Below, piece by piece: positions 25,452-36,707 of a stretch of DNA of 64,000 nucleotides (position 1 is the first letter of the stretch; each line of letters starts with the position of its first letter). The notes below the pieces were generated by a model, which saw nothing but the letters and a program-made list of their open reading frames with translations, was not told the DNA's origin and did not search any database. A program made the position numbers and the translations under genes. Where the stretch lies: NCBI RefSeq assembly GCF_011759585.1, contig NZ_JAAOYV010000001.1, positions 868,001 through 932,000 of the forward strand, in the 5' to 3' direction. This stretch comes from Frigoribacterium endophyticum. Its GTDB lineage: Bacteria; Actinomycetota; Actinomycetes; Actinomycetales; Microbacteriaceae.

Positions 25452-26335
25452 GCGCCGTGGCCGACGCCTTCTCCGGCGTCGGCACGGTCGACGCCGCCCT
25501 CGCGGCGGCGACGGCCGTGCTGTCGTCGGCCGGCGTCCCGACCCCGTCGGTCGACGCCGAGCTCCTCCTCGCGCACGTGACCGGGGTCGAGCGCGGCGTC
25601 CTCCTCGCGCGGGCCGTCACCCGGTCGTCCGTGACCCCGGAGCAGGTGGAGTCGCTGGTCGCGCTCGTGTCGCGCCGCGCCTCCCGCGAGCCCCTGCAGC
25701 ACATCACCGGCACGGCCTGGTTCCGGTCGCTGGCCCTGCAGGTCGGCCCGGGCGTCTTCGTGCCCCGACCCGAGACGGAGGGTGTCGCCCAGCTCGCCGT
25801 CGACGCGCTGCGCGCGGCGCCCTCGGCGGAGCCCCTGGCCGTCGACCTCGGCACCGGCAGCGGTGCGCTCGCGTTGGCCCTGGCGACCGAGGTGCCGCAC
25901 AGCCGCGTCTGGGCGGTCGAGATCTCGCCGGACGCCGCGGCGTGGACGCGGCGCAACATCGAGTCGGTCGGCGCGTCGAACGTCACCCTCGTCGTCGGCG
26001 ACATGGCCGACGCGCTGCCCGAGCTGGACGGCCGGGTCTCCGTCGTCGTGAGCAACCCGCCGTACATCCCGCTCGGCATGGTCCCGCGCGACCCCGAGGT
26101 CCGGCTGCACGACCCGAGCACGGCGCTCTACGGCGGAGAGGACGGTCTCGTCCTGGTCCGGGCGCTCTCGCTGACGGCCCGTCGCCTCCTTCACCCGGGG
26201 GGCGCCCTCGTCATCGAGCACGGGGAGCAGCAGGGCGCGGCGATCCGCGGGATCCTCGCTGCCGACGGCTGGCGGAGCCCCGAGACCCAGCCCGACCTCA
26301 CCGGCCGCGACCGGTCCACGACGGCGGTGCGCTGA
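25448..26335 (+). CDS. prmC: peptide chain release factor N5-glutamine methyltransferase
   Basis: A 295-residue SAM-dependent methyltransferase acting on the GGQ glutamine of release factors. The SAM-binding motif [15 protein letters not shown] and the catalytic NPPYIP are present, plus an N-terminal helical bundle for release-factor recognition. The GTG overlaps the prfA stop (GTGA at 25448-25451), which decides the start. Confidence 0.96.
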   Translation: MSAVADAFSGVGTVDAALAAATAVLSSAGVPTPSVDAELLLAHVTGVERGVLLARAVTRSSVTPEQVESLVALVSRRASREPLQHITGTAWFRSLALQVGPGVFVPRPETEGVAQLAVDALRAAPSAEPLAVDLGTGSGALALALATEVPHSRVWAVEISPDAAAWTRRNIESVGASNVTLVVGDMADALPELDGRVSVVVSNPPYIPLGMVPRDPEVRLHDPSTALYGGEDGLVLVRALSLTARRLLHPGGALVIEHGEQQGAAIRGILAADGWRSPETQPDLTGRDRSTTAVR

Positions 26336-26358
26336 CCCGGCCACCAGGTCGGCCGCAC

Positions 26359-26364
26359 TATCAT
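26359..26364 (+). promoter_or_regulatory. -10 box upstream of the Sua5/YrdC gene
   Basis: TATCAT, 9 nt before the ATG at 26374; leaderless or nearly leaderless start. Confidence 0.45.
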
Positions 26365-26373
26365 CGTCTCGTC

Positions 26374-27051
26374 ATGACCTCCTCCTACGACCTCTCCGTC
26401 GCCACCGAGCTGCTCACCGGCATGCGCGCCGCCCGCGGCGCGATCGGCCGCGGCGAGCTCGTGGTCATGCCCACCGACACCGTGTACGGGCTCGCGGCCG
26501 ACGCCTTCGACGCCTCCGCCGTGCAGGCGCTCCTCGACGCCAAGGGCAGGGGCCGGCAGTCGCCTCCGCCCGTCCTGGTGAAGGGGCTCGACACCCTCGC
26601 CGCGCTGACCGAGTCGGTTCCCGACCTGGTGCGGCCCCTGCTCGACGAGTTCTGGCCCGGGCCGTTGACCGTCATCTTCCGGGCCCAGCCCTCGCTGAGC
26701 TGGGACCTCGGCGAGACCCGGGGCACCGTCGCCCTGCGCATGCCGAGCCACCCCATGGCCCTCGAGCTGCTGGAGGAGACCGGCCCCCTGGCGGTCTCGA
26801 GCGCGAACCTGACCGGCCAGCCCGCCGCCGCGACCGTCGACGAGGCCCGCGCCATGCTGGCCGACCGGGTCGCCGTCTACCTCGACGCCGGGCCGGTGGG
26901 GGAGGGCTACGAACGCCGTCCGGGAGCGAACACCGGCTCGACGATCGTCGACGCGACCGGTGCGGCCGACGGCGTCCTGCGCATCGTGCGACACGGCGTC
27001 CTGCCCGACTCCGAGATCAGACGCGTCGTGGGCGACGCCGCCGTCGCGTGA
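26374..27051 (+). CDS. L-threonylcarbamoyladenylate synthase (Sua5/YciO/YrdC)
   Basis: A 225-residue YrdC-domain protein making threonylcarbamoyl-AMP for the t6A37 modification of tRNAs that read ANN codons. MPTDTVYGLAADAF, the KGR motif, WPGPLTVIF, VALRMPSHP and SSANLTGQPAA are all recognisable. No Sua5 C-terminal domain, as expected for the YrdC-type enzyme. Its TGA overlaps the GTG of the downstream WecA-like gene. Confidence 0.93.
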   Translation: MTSSYDLSVATELLTGMRAARGAIGRGELVVMPTDTVYGLAADAFDASAVQALLDAKGRGRQSPPPVLVKGLDTLAALTESVPDLVRPLLDEFWPGPLTVIFRAQPSLSWDLGETRGTVALRMPSHPMALELLEETGPLAVSSANLTGQPAAATVDEARAMLADRVAVYLDAGPVGEGYERRPGANTGSTIVDATGAADGVLRIVRHGVLPDSEIRRVVGDAAVA

Positions 27052-28319
27052 GGTACTACCTGCTGGCCTTCGCGATCGCGGCGGGGGTCAGCTTCGTCCT
27101 CTCGATCGTCGTCTGGCGGCTCGGCCTGCGCTTCAAGCTCTACCCGGCGATCCGCGACCGTGACGTCCACCGCACCCCGACCCCCCGCCTCGGCGGCATC
27201 GCGATGTGGGCGGGCGTCGTCGTGGCGCTCCTCGCCGCGTGGTTCGTCTTCCCCCTGATCTCCGGGGTCGACTACTTCCGTCTCGTCTTCGCCGACCCGG
27301 GGCCCCCGCTCGCGATCATCGGGGCAGCCACGATCATCGTGGTCATCGGCGTGGTCGACGATCTCTACGACCTCGACTGGATGACCAAGCTCGCCGGGCA
27401 GATCATCGCCGCGGGAGTCCTCGCCTGGCAGGGCGTCCAGCTCCTCTCGCTCCCGATCGGCAGCAGCCTGGCCGTGGGCTCGCCCTTCATGTCGCTCATC
27501 CTGACGATCCTCGCGGTCGTCCTCGTGATGAACGCGGTCAACTTCATCGACGGCCTCGACGGTCTGGTCGCGGGCGTGACGATCATCGCCAACGTCGTCT
27601 TCTTCGCCTACAGCTTCGCGATCTCGCTGACCATCGGCCAGACCGAGTACTTCAACCTCTCCGCCCTCCTGACGGCGGTCCTGACCGGGGCCTGCCTCGG
27701 CTTCCTGCCGTTGAACTGGCACCCCGCGCGACTCTTCATGGGCGACGCCGGCGCTCTGCTGACCGGGCTGCTCATGGCGACGAGCGCCATCTCGGTGACG
27801 GGGCAGATCGACCCGGCGACCATCTCCCGCACCGCGCTGCTGCCCGCCTTCATCCCGATCCTGCTGCCGTTCGCGGTGCTCATCGTGCCGCTGCTCGACT
27901 TCGGCCTCGCGGTGCTCCGCCGGGTCAGCGCCGGCAAGTCGCCCTTCACCGCCGACCGCAAGCACCTGCACCACCGCCTGCTCGACATGGGCCACTCGCA
28001 CTTCCACGCCGTCCTGATCTTCTACGCCTGGACGCTGGTCGTCTCGGTCGGCTGCCTGATGTTCCTCTTCGTCAAGCCGACCTCGCTGGTCGTCGGGTTC
28101 CTGGTCGTCGGGCTCGTCGTCTGTGCCGCCCTCACCCTCGCCCCGCTGAGCCGCCGCAAGAAGGTCGAGGTGGCCGTCCAGTCCGCCCGCCCGGGCGATC
28201 TCGCGACGTCCCGGTCGGACCGCTTCGACCCGCTCGACCAGGCCGCCGGGGGCCTCGACCACCTCGACGCGGCCGACCCGGCCGCCGTCCCGTCGCCACC
28301 ACCCTCGAAGGACCACTGA
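27048..28319 (+). CDS. MraY/WecA-family glycosyl-1-phosphate transferase
   Basis: A 423-residue polytopic membrane enzyme (about 11 helices) that transfers a sugar-1-phosphate, probably GlcNAc-1-P, from UDP-sugar to decaprenyl phosphate, the first step of wall polysaccharide assembly. Catalytic motifs: VVDDLYDLDW, NFIDGLDGLV, FMGDAGALL and the cytosolic His-rich loop HLHHRLLDMGHSH. The C-terminal tail of about 60 residues is acidic. GTG 27048 overlaps the previous stop, and its stop shares one base with the next ATG. Confidence 0.92.
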   Translation: MRYYLLAFAIAAGVSFVLSIVVWRLGLRFKLYPAIRDRDVHRTPTPRLGGIAMWAGVVVALLAAWFVFPLISGVDYFRLVFADPGPPLAIIGAATIIVVIGVVDDLYDLDWMTKLAGQIIAAGVLAWQGVQLLSLPIGSSLAVGSPFMSLILTILAVVLVMNAVNFIDGLDGLVAGVTIIANVVFFAYSFAISLTIGQTEYFNLSALLTAVLTGACLGFLPLNWHPARLFMGDAGALLTGLLMATSAISVTGQIDPATISRTALLPAFIPILLPFAVLIVPLLDFGLAVLRRVSAGKSPFTADRKHLHHRLLDMGHSHFHAVLIFYAWTLVVSVGCLMFLFVKPTSLVVGFLVVGLVVCAALTLAPLSRRKKVEVAVQSARPGDLATSRSDRFDPLDQAAGGLDHLDAADPAAVPSPPPSKDH

Positions 28320-28747
28320 TGAACGCCCGATCGATCTTCACCAAGATCCTGACGTACACCGGCCTCCTGGCCCTCGCGATCGCCGTCGTCGGCGGAGGGG
28401 TCGGCTGGCTCACGGCCGGCTCGGACGGGCTCTGGAGCGCCCTCGTCGGGGTTGCCCTGGCGATCGTCTTCGCGGGCATCACGGCGGGGAGCATGCTCAT
28501 CGCCATCCGCTTCCGCCTGGCTGCCTTCTTCGGGATCGTCATGGGTGCGTGGCTGCTCAAGATCGTCGTGTTCGTCGTCCTGCTCGTGCTCGTCCGTGAC
28601 CAGCCGTTCGTCGACGACGTCGTGCTCTTCCTGGCCCTCGTCGTGTCGATCGTCGGCACGCTGGTCATCGACGCCCTCGTCGTCGTCCGGGGGCGGCTGC
28701 CCCACGTGAGCGACGTCACCCTGCCCGAGGCGCCCGTCGACCGCTAG
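28319..28747 (+). CDS. AtpI-like membrane protein
   Basis: A 142-residue protein with four transmembrane helices and a short charged tail, immediately upstream of the ATP synthase genes. Position and topology fit the ATP synthase protein I family, which helps c-ring assembly in other bacteria; sequence conservation is low, so the call relies on context. The ATG shares a base with the stop of the WecA-like gene (TGATG). Confidence 0.75.
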   Translation: MNARSIFTKILTYTGLLALAIAVVGGGVGWLTAGSDGLWSALVGVALAIVFAGITAGSMLIAIRFRLAAFFGIVMGAWLLKIVVFVVLLVLVRDQPFVDDVVLFLALVVSIVGTLVIDALVVVRGRLPHVSDVTLPEAPVDR

Positions 28748-28859
28748 TCCGACGCCGCCGTCGGCCGTCCCGGGCCGTCCCGCGCGCCCGAGCCGCACGC
28801 GCAAGCGTGCACAGCGCGAAAGAACCCCCGCCGATTCGCTGTCCTGAGGGTTACCTTGA

Positions 28860-28865
28860 TAGGGT
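28860..28865 (+). promoter_or_regulatory. candidate atp operon promoter -10
   Basis: TAGGGT in the 190-nt gap between the atpI-like gene and atpB, which otherwise holds only A/T-richer leader sequence. No clear -35. Confidence 0.35.
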
Positions 28866-28937
28866 GATCTCCGTTCCCCGGCCGCGAATCTCTGCGGGTT
28901 CGGATGACAACCCCACCAATCGTCGCGACACTTCAGG

Positions 28938-29786
28938 GTGCTCGCCCCGACACAGGAGATAGCGCTGATAGCGAACGCTGTGAACCTGCTCTCCGCTGCC
29001 GACGCCGGCCACGGAGACGGGGGATTCCACGCCCCGACTCTTGACGAGTTCTTCCCTTCCGCCATCTTCTTCGAAGGCACGCCCTTCGAGCTGAACCGCA
29101 TCATGTTGGTCCGCCTCTTCGCGATCGCCGTCATGTTGCTGCTGTTCTGGCTGGCCCTGCGCAAGGGCCGGCTCATCCCGTCCCGCGGGCAGAGCATCGC
29201 CGAGCTGGGCCTCGACTTCGTCCGCATCCAGATCGTCGAGGAGATCCTCGGCGAGAAGCTGGGTCGGAAGTACCTCCCGCTGCTGGCGGCGATGTTCTTC
29301 GGCATCTTCGCCATGAACATCACGGGCATCGTGCCCGGTCTCAACATCGCGGGCACCTCCGTGGTCGCGATGCCGCTCATGCTGGCCGTCGTGGCGTACG
29401 TGATGTTCATCTACGCCGGCATCCGTGAGGCCGGCACGGGCACGTTCTTCCGGAACGCGCTCTTCCCGCCCGGGGTCCCGTGGCCGATGTACATCCTCCT
29501 GACGCCCATCGAGTTCATCAACATCTTCATCGTCCGGCCCATCTCGCTGGCGCTGCGACTGCTGCTGAACATGATGGTCGGCCACCTCCTGCTCGTGCTC
29601 TGCTTCGCGGCGACGCACTTCTTCTTCTTCAGCATGAGCGGCGGGTTCATCGCCTTCGGCGCCCTGACCCTCGTCGGCGGCTTCGTGATGACCATCGTCG
29701 AGATGGCCGTCGCCGTGCTGCAGGCCTACGTCTTCACACTCCTCGCCTCGGTCTACATCCAACAGGCCGCGTCGAAAGAACACTAA
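28938..29786 (+). CDS. atpB: F1Fo ATP synthase subunit a
   Basis: The 282-residue Fo subunit a forms the proton half-channels beside the c-ring. The essential arginine is in RPISLALRLLLNMMVGH, with the typical IEFINIFIVRPISL helix before it and the C-terminal MAVAVLQAYVFTLLASVYI. The start is uncertain: GTG 28938 opens the frame but has no good ribosome binding site, whereas a strong AGGAG lies inside the frame at 28953-28957, 7 nt before a CTG at 28965; the next GTG is 28980. The true N-terminus may therefore be about 9-14 residues shorter. Confidence 0.93.
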   Translation: MLAPTQEIALIANAVNLLSAADAGHGDGGFHAPTLDEFFPSAIFFEGTPFELNRIMLVRLFAIAVMLLLFWLALRKGRLIPSRGQSIAELGLDFVRIQIVEEILGEKLGRKYLPLLAAMFFGIFAMNITGIVPGLNIAGTSVVAMPLMLAVVAYVMFIYAGIREAGTGTFFRNALFPPGVPWPMYILLTPIEFINIFIVRPISLALRLLLNMMVGHLLLVLCFAATHFFFFSMSGGFIAFGALTLVGGFVMTIVEMAVAVLQAYVFTLLASVYIQQAASKEH

Positions 29787-30074
<288 letters not shown>

Positions 30075-30094
30075 TCAGTTAGGACGACACACCG

Positions 30095-30652
30095 ATGATC
30101 GAGACGATCCTCGCGGCAGAAGGGGCACCCGAAGGGGCCGCCGTCTTCTTCCCCGCTGTTTACGACGTCCTGTGGTCTGCCGTCGTCTTCGTGGTCATCG
30201 CGGCGTTCTTCGGGATCTTCGCCATCCCGCGGTTCCGCAAGATCCTCGACGAGCGCGCTGAGCGCATCGAGGGCGGCATCAAGCACGCCGAGGCCGCCCA
30301 GGCCGAGGCCGCGCAGGCGCTCGGCGAGTACAAGAAGCAGCTCGCTGACGCTCGCGCCGAGGCTGCGCGCATCCGCGAGGCCGCACGCGCCGAGGGAGCC
30401 GAGATCCTCGCCGACCTCAAGCAGCAGGCTCAGGCCGAGGCCGACCGCGTCACCGCGAACGCCCACGTCCAGATCGAGGCCGAGCGCGCGGCGGCAGTCG
30501 CCTCGCTCCGTGCCGAGGTGGGCTCGCTGGCGATCGACCTCGCGTCGGGCGTCATCGGTGAGTCGCTGAACGACGACGCTCGCGCGTCGGCCGTCGTCGA
30601 CCGCTTCCTGGCCGACCTCGAGGCCGACCAGAACGCGAAGGCGGGCAACTGA
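30095..30652 (+). CDS. atpF: F1Fo ATP synthase subunit b
   Basis: A 185-residue peripheral-stalk subunit: N-terminal membrane helix (YDVLWSAVVFVVIAAFFGIFAI) followed by a long Ala/Glu/Lys coiled coil (LDERAERIEGGIKHAEAAQ onward) that reaches the delta subunit. Normal length, a single b gene, so the stalk is a homodimer. atpH starts 2 nt after its stop. Confidence 0.96.
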   Translation: MIETILAAEGAPEGAAVFFPAVYDVLWSAVVFVVIAAFFGIFAIPRFRKILDERAERIEGGIKHAEAAQAEAAQALGEYKKQLADARAEAARIREAARAEGAEILADLKQQAQAEADRVTANAHVQIEAERAAAVASLRAEVGSLAIDLASGVIGESLNDDARASAVVDRFLADLEADQNAKAGN

Positions 30653-30654
30653 CG

Positions 30655-31449
30655 ATGGGTTCCATGACCAGAGAGGCCCTCAGCTCGGCGCGGGCGGTCC
30701 TGACCGACCTCGGCGACACGGCCGACCTGGCCACGGGCGAGCAGCTGCTCGACGCCGGTCGGGTCATCGGAGGGTCTGTGCAGCTGCAGGCCTACTTCGC
30801 CGACCCGGCCGTCGACGCCGTCGTCAAGAAGCAGCTCGTCGACCGCCTCTTCGGTTCCTTCTCGGAGCCCGCCCGGGCTCTGCTGCTCTCCGTGGTCGCC
30901 AGCCGCTGGTCGTCTCCCGACGACCTGCTCGCCGGCGTGGAGGAGCTCGGGTTCCGCGTGATCGCGTCGAGCTCCCCGTCCGACAGCAGCATCGAGAACG
31001 AGCTCTTCGCGTTCGACGCCGCGGTGTCGTCCGACGCTCGCCTAGAGCTGGCCATCGGCACGAAGCTGAGCGACCCCGAGGCCAAGGCGGGCCTCGTCCG
31101 CCGCCTCCTCGAGGGCAAGGCGAGCGCGCAGACCCTGGCGATCGTGAGCCACCTCGTCCGCCAGCCCCGCGGCCGGCGCATCGGCGAGCTCGTCCGCACG
31201 GCCGCCGACATCGTCGCCGACCAGTCCGGTCAGCTCGTCGCCACGGTGACGACGGCGAAGCCGCTCGACGCCGCCCACGCAGAACGGCTCGAACGGGGCC
31301 TCTCGCAGCAGTTCGGCCGCGACCTCCGCATCAACCAGGTCATCGACCCCGCCGTCATCGGCGGCCTGCGCGTGCAGATCGGTGACGAGGTCATCGACGG
31401 GACCGTCGCCACCAAGCTCAGCCTGCTCCGCCTCCAGCTCGCCGGCTAG
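30655..31449 (+). CDS. atpH: F1Fo ATP synthase subunit delta
   Basis: A 264-residue delta (OSCP) subunit joining F1 to the b stalk. Longer than the roughly 180 residues of E. coli delta, as in other actinobacteria: the extra central helical part (about 95-165) lies before the conserved C-terminal [13 protein letters not shown] ... [28 protein letters not shown] 30655 is used; an in-frame ATG at 30664 is an alternative. Confidence 0.94.
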   Translation: MGSMTREALSSARAVLTDLGDTADLATGEQLLDAGRVIGGSVQLQAYFADPAVDAVVKKQLVDRLFGSFSEPARALLLSVVASRWSSPDDLLAGVEELGFRVIASSSPSDSSIENELFAFDAAVSSDARLELAIGTKLSDPEAKAGLVRRLLEGKASAQTLAIVSHLVRQPRGRRIGELVRTAADIVADQSGQLVATVTTAKPLDAAHAERLERGLSQQFGRDLRINQVIDPAVIGGLRVQIGDEVIDGTVATKLSLLRLQLAG

Positions 31450-31508
31450 GCACGCTCCCACACACAGACTCGAGGCCTCCCGAAGCCTCGCTACGAATAG
31501 GAATCACA

Positions 31509-33146
31509 ATGGCAGACATCAAGATCAGCCCCGATGAGATTCGCGACGCGCTGAAGGACTTCGTCTCGTCGTACGACCCGTCGAAGGCCTCGACCACGGA
31601 GGTCGGCTACGTCACCGACGCCGCTGACGGCATCGCCCACGTGCAGGGCCTGCCCGGCGTGATGGCCAACGAGCTCATCCGCTTCGCGGACGGCACGCAG
31701 GGCCTCGCGCAGAACCTCGACGAGGACGAGATCGGCGCCATCGTGCTCGGCGAGTTCTCGGGCATCGTCGAGGGCATGGAGGTCACCCGCACGGGTGAGG
31801 TCCTCTCCGTCCCCGTCGGCGACGGCTACCTGGGTCGCGTCGTCGACCCGCTCGGGGCCCCGATCGACGGCCTCGGCGAGATCGCGACCGAGGGGCGTCG
31901 TGCCCTCGAGCTGCAGGCGCCCGGCGTCATGCAGCGCAAGTCGGTGCACGAGCCCATGCAGACCGGCATCAAGGCCATCGACGCCATGATCCCCGTCGGC
32001 CGCGGCCAGCGTCAGCTCATCATCGGCGACCGCCAGACCGGCAAGACGGCCATCGCGATCGACACGATCATCAACCAGAAGGCCAACTGGGAGTCCGGCG
32101 ACACCTCGAAGCAGGTCCGCTGCATCTACGTCGCCATCGGCCAGAAGGGCTCGACGATCGCCTCCGTCAAGGGTGCGCTCGAGGAGGCCGGAGCCATGGA
32201 GTACACGACCATCGTCGCCGCTCCCGCCTCCGACCCGGCGGGCTTCAAGTACCTGGCGCCCTACACCGGCTCGGCCATCGGTCAGCACTGGATGTACGGC
32301 GGCAAGCACGTCCTCATCATCTTCGACGACCTGTCGAAGCAGGCCGAGGCCTACCGCGCCGTCTCGCTCCTCCTGCGTCGCCCGCCGGGCCGCGAGGCCT
32401 ACCCCGGTGACGTCTTCTACCTGCACTCGCGTCTGCTCGAGCGCTGTGCGAAGCTGTCCGACGAGCTGGGTGCCGGCTCGATGACGGGTCTCCCGATCAT
32501 CGAGACGAAGGCCAACGACGTCTCGGCGTACATCCCGACGAACGTGATCTCGATCACCGACGGTCAGATCTTCCTCCAGTCCGACCTGTTCAACGCCAAC
32601 CAGCGACCTGCGGTCGACGTCGGCATCTCGGTGTCGCGAGTCGGCGGTGACGCTCAGGTCAAGTCGATCAAGAAGGTCTCCGGCACGCTCAAGCTCGAGC
32701 TGGCGCAGTACCGCTCACTCGAGGCCTTCGCGATGTTCGCCTCCGACCTGGACGCTGCGAGCCGCCGTCAGCTCGCTCGTGGTGCCCGCCTCACGGAGCT
32801 CCTCAAGCAGCCGCAGTACTCGCCGTACCCGGTCGAGGACCAGGTCGTCGCGATCTGGGCCGGCACGAACGGCAAGCTCGACGAGGTGCCCGTGCCCGAC
32901 ATCCTGCGCTTCGAGCGCGAGCTGCTCGACTACCTGGCTCGCAACACGTCGGTGCTGTCCGACCTGCGGGAGAAGAACGTCCTGTCCGACGACATCGTGT
33001 CGACGCTCGACTCGTCGATCGACGCGTTCAAGCAGGAGTTCCAGACGGGCGAGGGCAAGCCGCTGGCCTCCGTCGGCCGCGAGGAGTTCACCGCCACCGA
33101 CGCCGACGACGTCAACCAGGAGAAGATCGTCAAGGCCAAGCGCTGA
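31509..33146 (+). CDS. atpA: F1Fo ATP synthase subunit alpha
   Basis: The 545-residue non-catalytic nucleotide-binding subunit. The P-loop [13 protein letters not shown], the family signature region [17 protein letters not shown] and the arginine-finger region within it are intact. A C-terminal extension ([29 protein letters not shown]) is typical of actinobacterial alpha; in mycobacteria a C-terminal extension of alpha restrains ATP hydrolysis, so a similar role is possible. Confidence 0.98.
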   Translation: MADIKISPDEIRDALKDFVSSYDPSKASTTEVGYVTDAADGIAHVQGLPGVMANELIRFADGTQGLAQNLDEDEIGAIVLGEFSGIVEGMEVTRTGEVLSVPVGDGYLGRVVDPLGAPIDGLGEIATEGRRALELQAPGVMQRKSVHEPMQTGIKAIDAMIPVGRGQRQLIIGDRQTGKTAIAIDTIINQKANWESGDTSKQVRCIYVAIGQKGSTIASVKGALEEAGAMEYTTIVAAPASDPAGFKYLAPYTGSAIGQHWMYGGKHVLIIFDDLSKQAEAYRAVSLLLRRPPGREAYPGDVFYLHSRLLERCAKLSDELGAGSMTGLPIIETKANDVSAYIPTNVISITDGQIFLQSDLFNANQRPAVDVGISVSRVGGDAQVKSIKKVSGTLKLELAQYRSLEAFAMFASDLDAASRRQLARGARLTELLKQPQYSPYPVEDQVVAIWAGTNGKLDEVPVPDILRFERELLDYLARNTSVLSDLREKNVLSDDIVSTLDSSIDAFKQEFQTGEGKPLASVGREEFTATDADDVNQEKIVKAKR

Positions 33147-33190
33147 CGCGTTCGACCGACGATCACGACTGACGAGACAACAGGAGAGTC

Positions 33191-34090
33191 ATGGGAGCCC
33201 AGCTACGGGTCTACCGCCAGAGGATCCGCTCCGCGCAGACGACCAAGAAGGTCACGCGCGCCATGGAGCTCATCTCCGCCTCGCGCATCCAGAAGGCGCA
33301 GGCGCGGATGAAGGCCTCGGGGCCGTACTCGCGTGCCATCACGCGGGCGGTCTCGGCCGTGGCGACGTTCTCGGACGTCGACCACATCCTCACCACCGAG
33401 CCGGCGACGATCGAGCGGGCCGCGGTCGTGGTCTTCACGTCCGACCGCGGCCTCAACGGCGCCTTCAGCTCCAACACCCTGAAGGAGGCGGAGCAGCTCT
33501 CGCAGCTCCTCCGCAGCCAGGGGAAGGACGTCGTCTACTACCTCGTCGGGCGCAAGGCGCAGAACTACTTCACGTTCCGCAAGCGTGACTCGGAGCAGAT
33601 CTGGACGGGCAACACCGACCAGCCCGAGTTCGCGACGGCGAAGGAGATCGGCGACGCGGTCGTGTCGAAGTTCCTCACCGAGGCCGCCGAGGGCGGCGTC
33701 GACGAGATCCACATCGTCTACAACCGCTTCGTCAACATGGTCAGCCAGGTCCCCGAGGTCGTCCGTCTGCTCCCTCTCGAGGTGGTGGAGGGCATCGAGG
33801 AGCCCGCCGAGGGCGAGGTGCTGCCCCTCTACGACTTCGAGCCCGACCCCGTCGAGGTGCTGGACTCGCTCCTCCCGGTGTACATCGAGAGCCGCATCTT
33901 CAACGCCATGCTGCAGTCGGCCGCTTCCGAGCACGCCGCCCGACAGAAGGCCATGAAGGCTGCCAGCGACAACGCCGACACCCTCATCCGCGACTTCACC
34001 CGCCTCGCGAACAACGCTCGCCAGGCGGAGATCACGCAGCAGATCTCCGAGATCGTCGGCGGCGCCGACGCCCTCAGCTCGGCCAAGTAG
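33191..34090 (+). CDS. atpG: F1Fo ATP synthase subunit gamma
   Basis: The 299-residue rotor shaft. The N-terminal helix ([24 protein letters not shown]) and C-terminal helix ([22 protein letters not shown] ... [19 protein letters not shown]) form the coiled coil inside the alpha3beta3 ring. ATG 33191 follows CAGGAGAG. Confidence 0.97.
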   Translation: MGAQLRVYRQRIRSAQTTKKVTRAMELISASRIQKAQARMKASGPYSRAITRAVSAVATFSDVDHILTTEPATIERAAVVVFTSDRGLNGAFSSNTLKEAEQLSQLLRSQGKDVVYYLVGRKAQNYFTFRKRDSEQIWTGNTDQPEFATAKEIGDAVVSKFLTEAAEGGVDEIHIVYNRFVNMVSQVPEVVRLLPLEVVEGIEEPAEGEVLPLYDFEPDPVEVLDSLLPVYIESRIFNAMLQSAASEHAARQKAMKAASDNADTLIRDFTRLANNARQAEITQQISEIVGGADALSSAK

Positions 34091-35590
<1,500 letters not shown>

Positions 35591-35592
35591 TC

Positions 35593-35853
35593 GTGGCTGC
35601 TCTCACCGTGAGCGTCGTCTCGGCCGACCAGGAAGTCTGGTCGGGCGAGGCGAGCTCCGTCGTCGCCCGCACCTCCGAGGGTGAGATCGGGATCCTGCCG
35701 GGTCACGAGCCTCTCCTCGCCATCCTGGCCACGGGCCGGGTCCGCGTCCGCCAGGCCGACGGCACCACCGTCGAGGCGACCGCGGACGACGGGTTCCTCT
35801 CCGTCGAGAACGACACGGTCACCGTGGTCGCGCGCAACGCGCAGCTGGCCTGA
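35593..35853 (+). CDS. atpC: F1Fo ATP synthase subunit epsilon (short form)
   Basis: An 86-residue epsilon consisting only of the N-terminal beta-sandwich (LTVSVVSADQEVW ... EGEIGILPGHEPLLAIL ... DDGFLSVENDTVTVVARNAQ). The C-terminal helical hairpin found in E. coli (about 138 residues in total) is absent; the stop codon follows directly. In other species that hairpin inhibits ATP hydrolysis, so this enzyme must be restrained another way. GTG 35593 is 2 nt after the atpD stop and follows AAGGAG. Confidence 0.93.
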   Translation: MAALTVSVVSADQEVWSGEASSVVARTSEGEIGILPGHEPLLAILATGRVRVRQADGTTVEATADDGFLSVENDTVTVVARNAQLA

Positions 35854-35878
35854 CCCGTCTCCTCCCTCCCGTTCCACC

Positions 35879-36640
35879 GTGCTGTTCCTGCTGCCCCCGT
35901 CCGAGACGAAAGTCGACGGGGGCAGCGGTGCGTCCGGGGTCGACCTCGACGGGCTCTCCTTCCCGCAGCTGCGTGCTCAGCGCGAGGACGTGCTGTCGCG
36001 CCTCGCCGTCCTCTCGCAGGACGTCGAGGCGTCCCTGGCTGCCCTCAAGATCGGGCCACGGCTCCGCTCTGAGGTGGAGCGCAACCGTGCACTGCCCACG
36101 GCGCCCGTGCTGCCGGCCTTGTCGAGGTACACGGGAGTCCTGTTCGACCCCGTCCGCGCCTCCGACCTCACCGTCGACGCCTGGGCCTGGGCGGGCCGCC
36201 ACCTCGTCGTCCACTCGGCTCTCCTCGGTCTCGTCTCGGCGACGGACCTCGTCCCGGCCTACCGTCTGTCGCACGACTCGCGTCTGCCAGGGGCTAGCCT
36301 CAAGGCGACCTGGCGAGCGGCCGTCGCCCGGAGCCTCGACGAGGTCGACGACGTCGTCGTCGACCTCCGTTCTGAGGGCTATGTCGGCCTCGGCGTCGCG
36401 CCGGCCGACCGGTCGACGTACCTGCGCGTGGTCTCCGGCGCCGACGGGGGGCGCAGGGCGCTGAACCACTTCAACAAGAAGTCCAAGGGGCTCCTCGTGC
36501 GGGCGCTCCTGGACGACAGGCCCTCGCTGGAGACCCTCGACGACCTCGTCGAGTGGGCTGGCGGCCGCGGCATCGCGCTGGAGCCGGGCGCGAGGGAGAC
36601 CGTGCTGGTCTCGGAGTCCGTCCTGACCCCGGTGGGCTGA
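35879..36640 (+). CDS. yaaA: YaaA family protein (peroxide stress-type)
   Basis: A 253-residue DUF328/YaaA family protein. Signature segments are LLPPSETKV at the N-terminus, YTGVLFDPV, and the late ALNHFNKKSKGLLVRALL. E. coli YaaA lowers free iron and limits oxidative damage and has a DNA-binding helix-hairpin-helix-like element; the exact reaction is unknown. GTG 35879 gives the family N-terminus. It follows atpC by 25 nt and may be read through from the ATP synthase operon; the terminator at 36665-36689 closes it. Confidence 0.9.
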   Translation: MLFLLPPSETKVDGGSGASGVDLDGLSFPQLRAQREDVLSRLAVLSQDVEASLAALKIGPRLRSEVERNRALPTAPVLPALSRYTGVLFDPVRASDLTVDAWAWAGRHLVVHSALLGLVSATDLVPAYRLSHDSRLPGASLKATWRAAVARSLDEVDDVVVDLRSEGYVGLGVAPADRSTYLRVVSGADGGRRALNHFNKKSKGLLVRALLDDRPSLETLDDLVEWAGGRGIALEPGARETVLVSESVLTPVG

Positions 36641-36664
36641 CCCGCGCCTCCGTCGCCTGCTCCT

Positions 36665-36689
36665 CCCGACGGCGCGCTGCGCCGTCGGG
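36665..36689. terminator. bidirectional hairpin terminator
   Basis: Perfect 11-bp stem (36665-36675 with 36679-36689), 3-nt loop, between the convergent yaaA and ogt genes. Confidence 0.75.
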
Positions 36690-36707
36690 CTCAGGGGCCG
36701 CGTGCGC

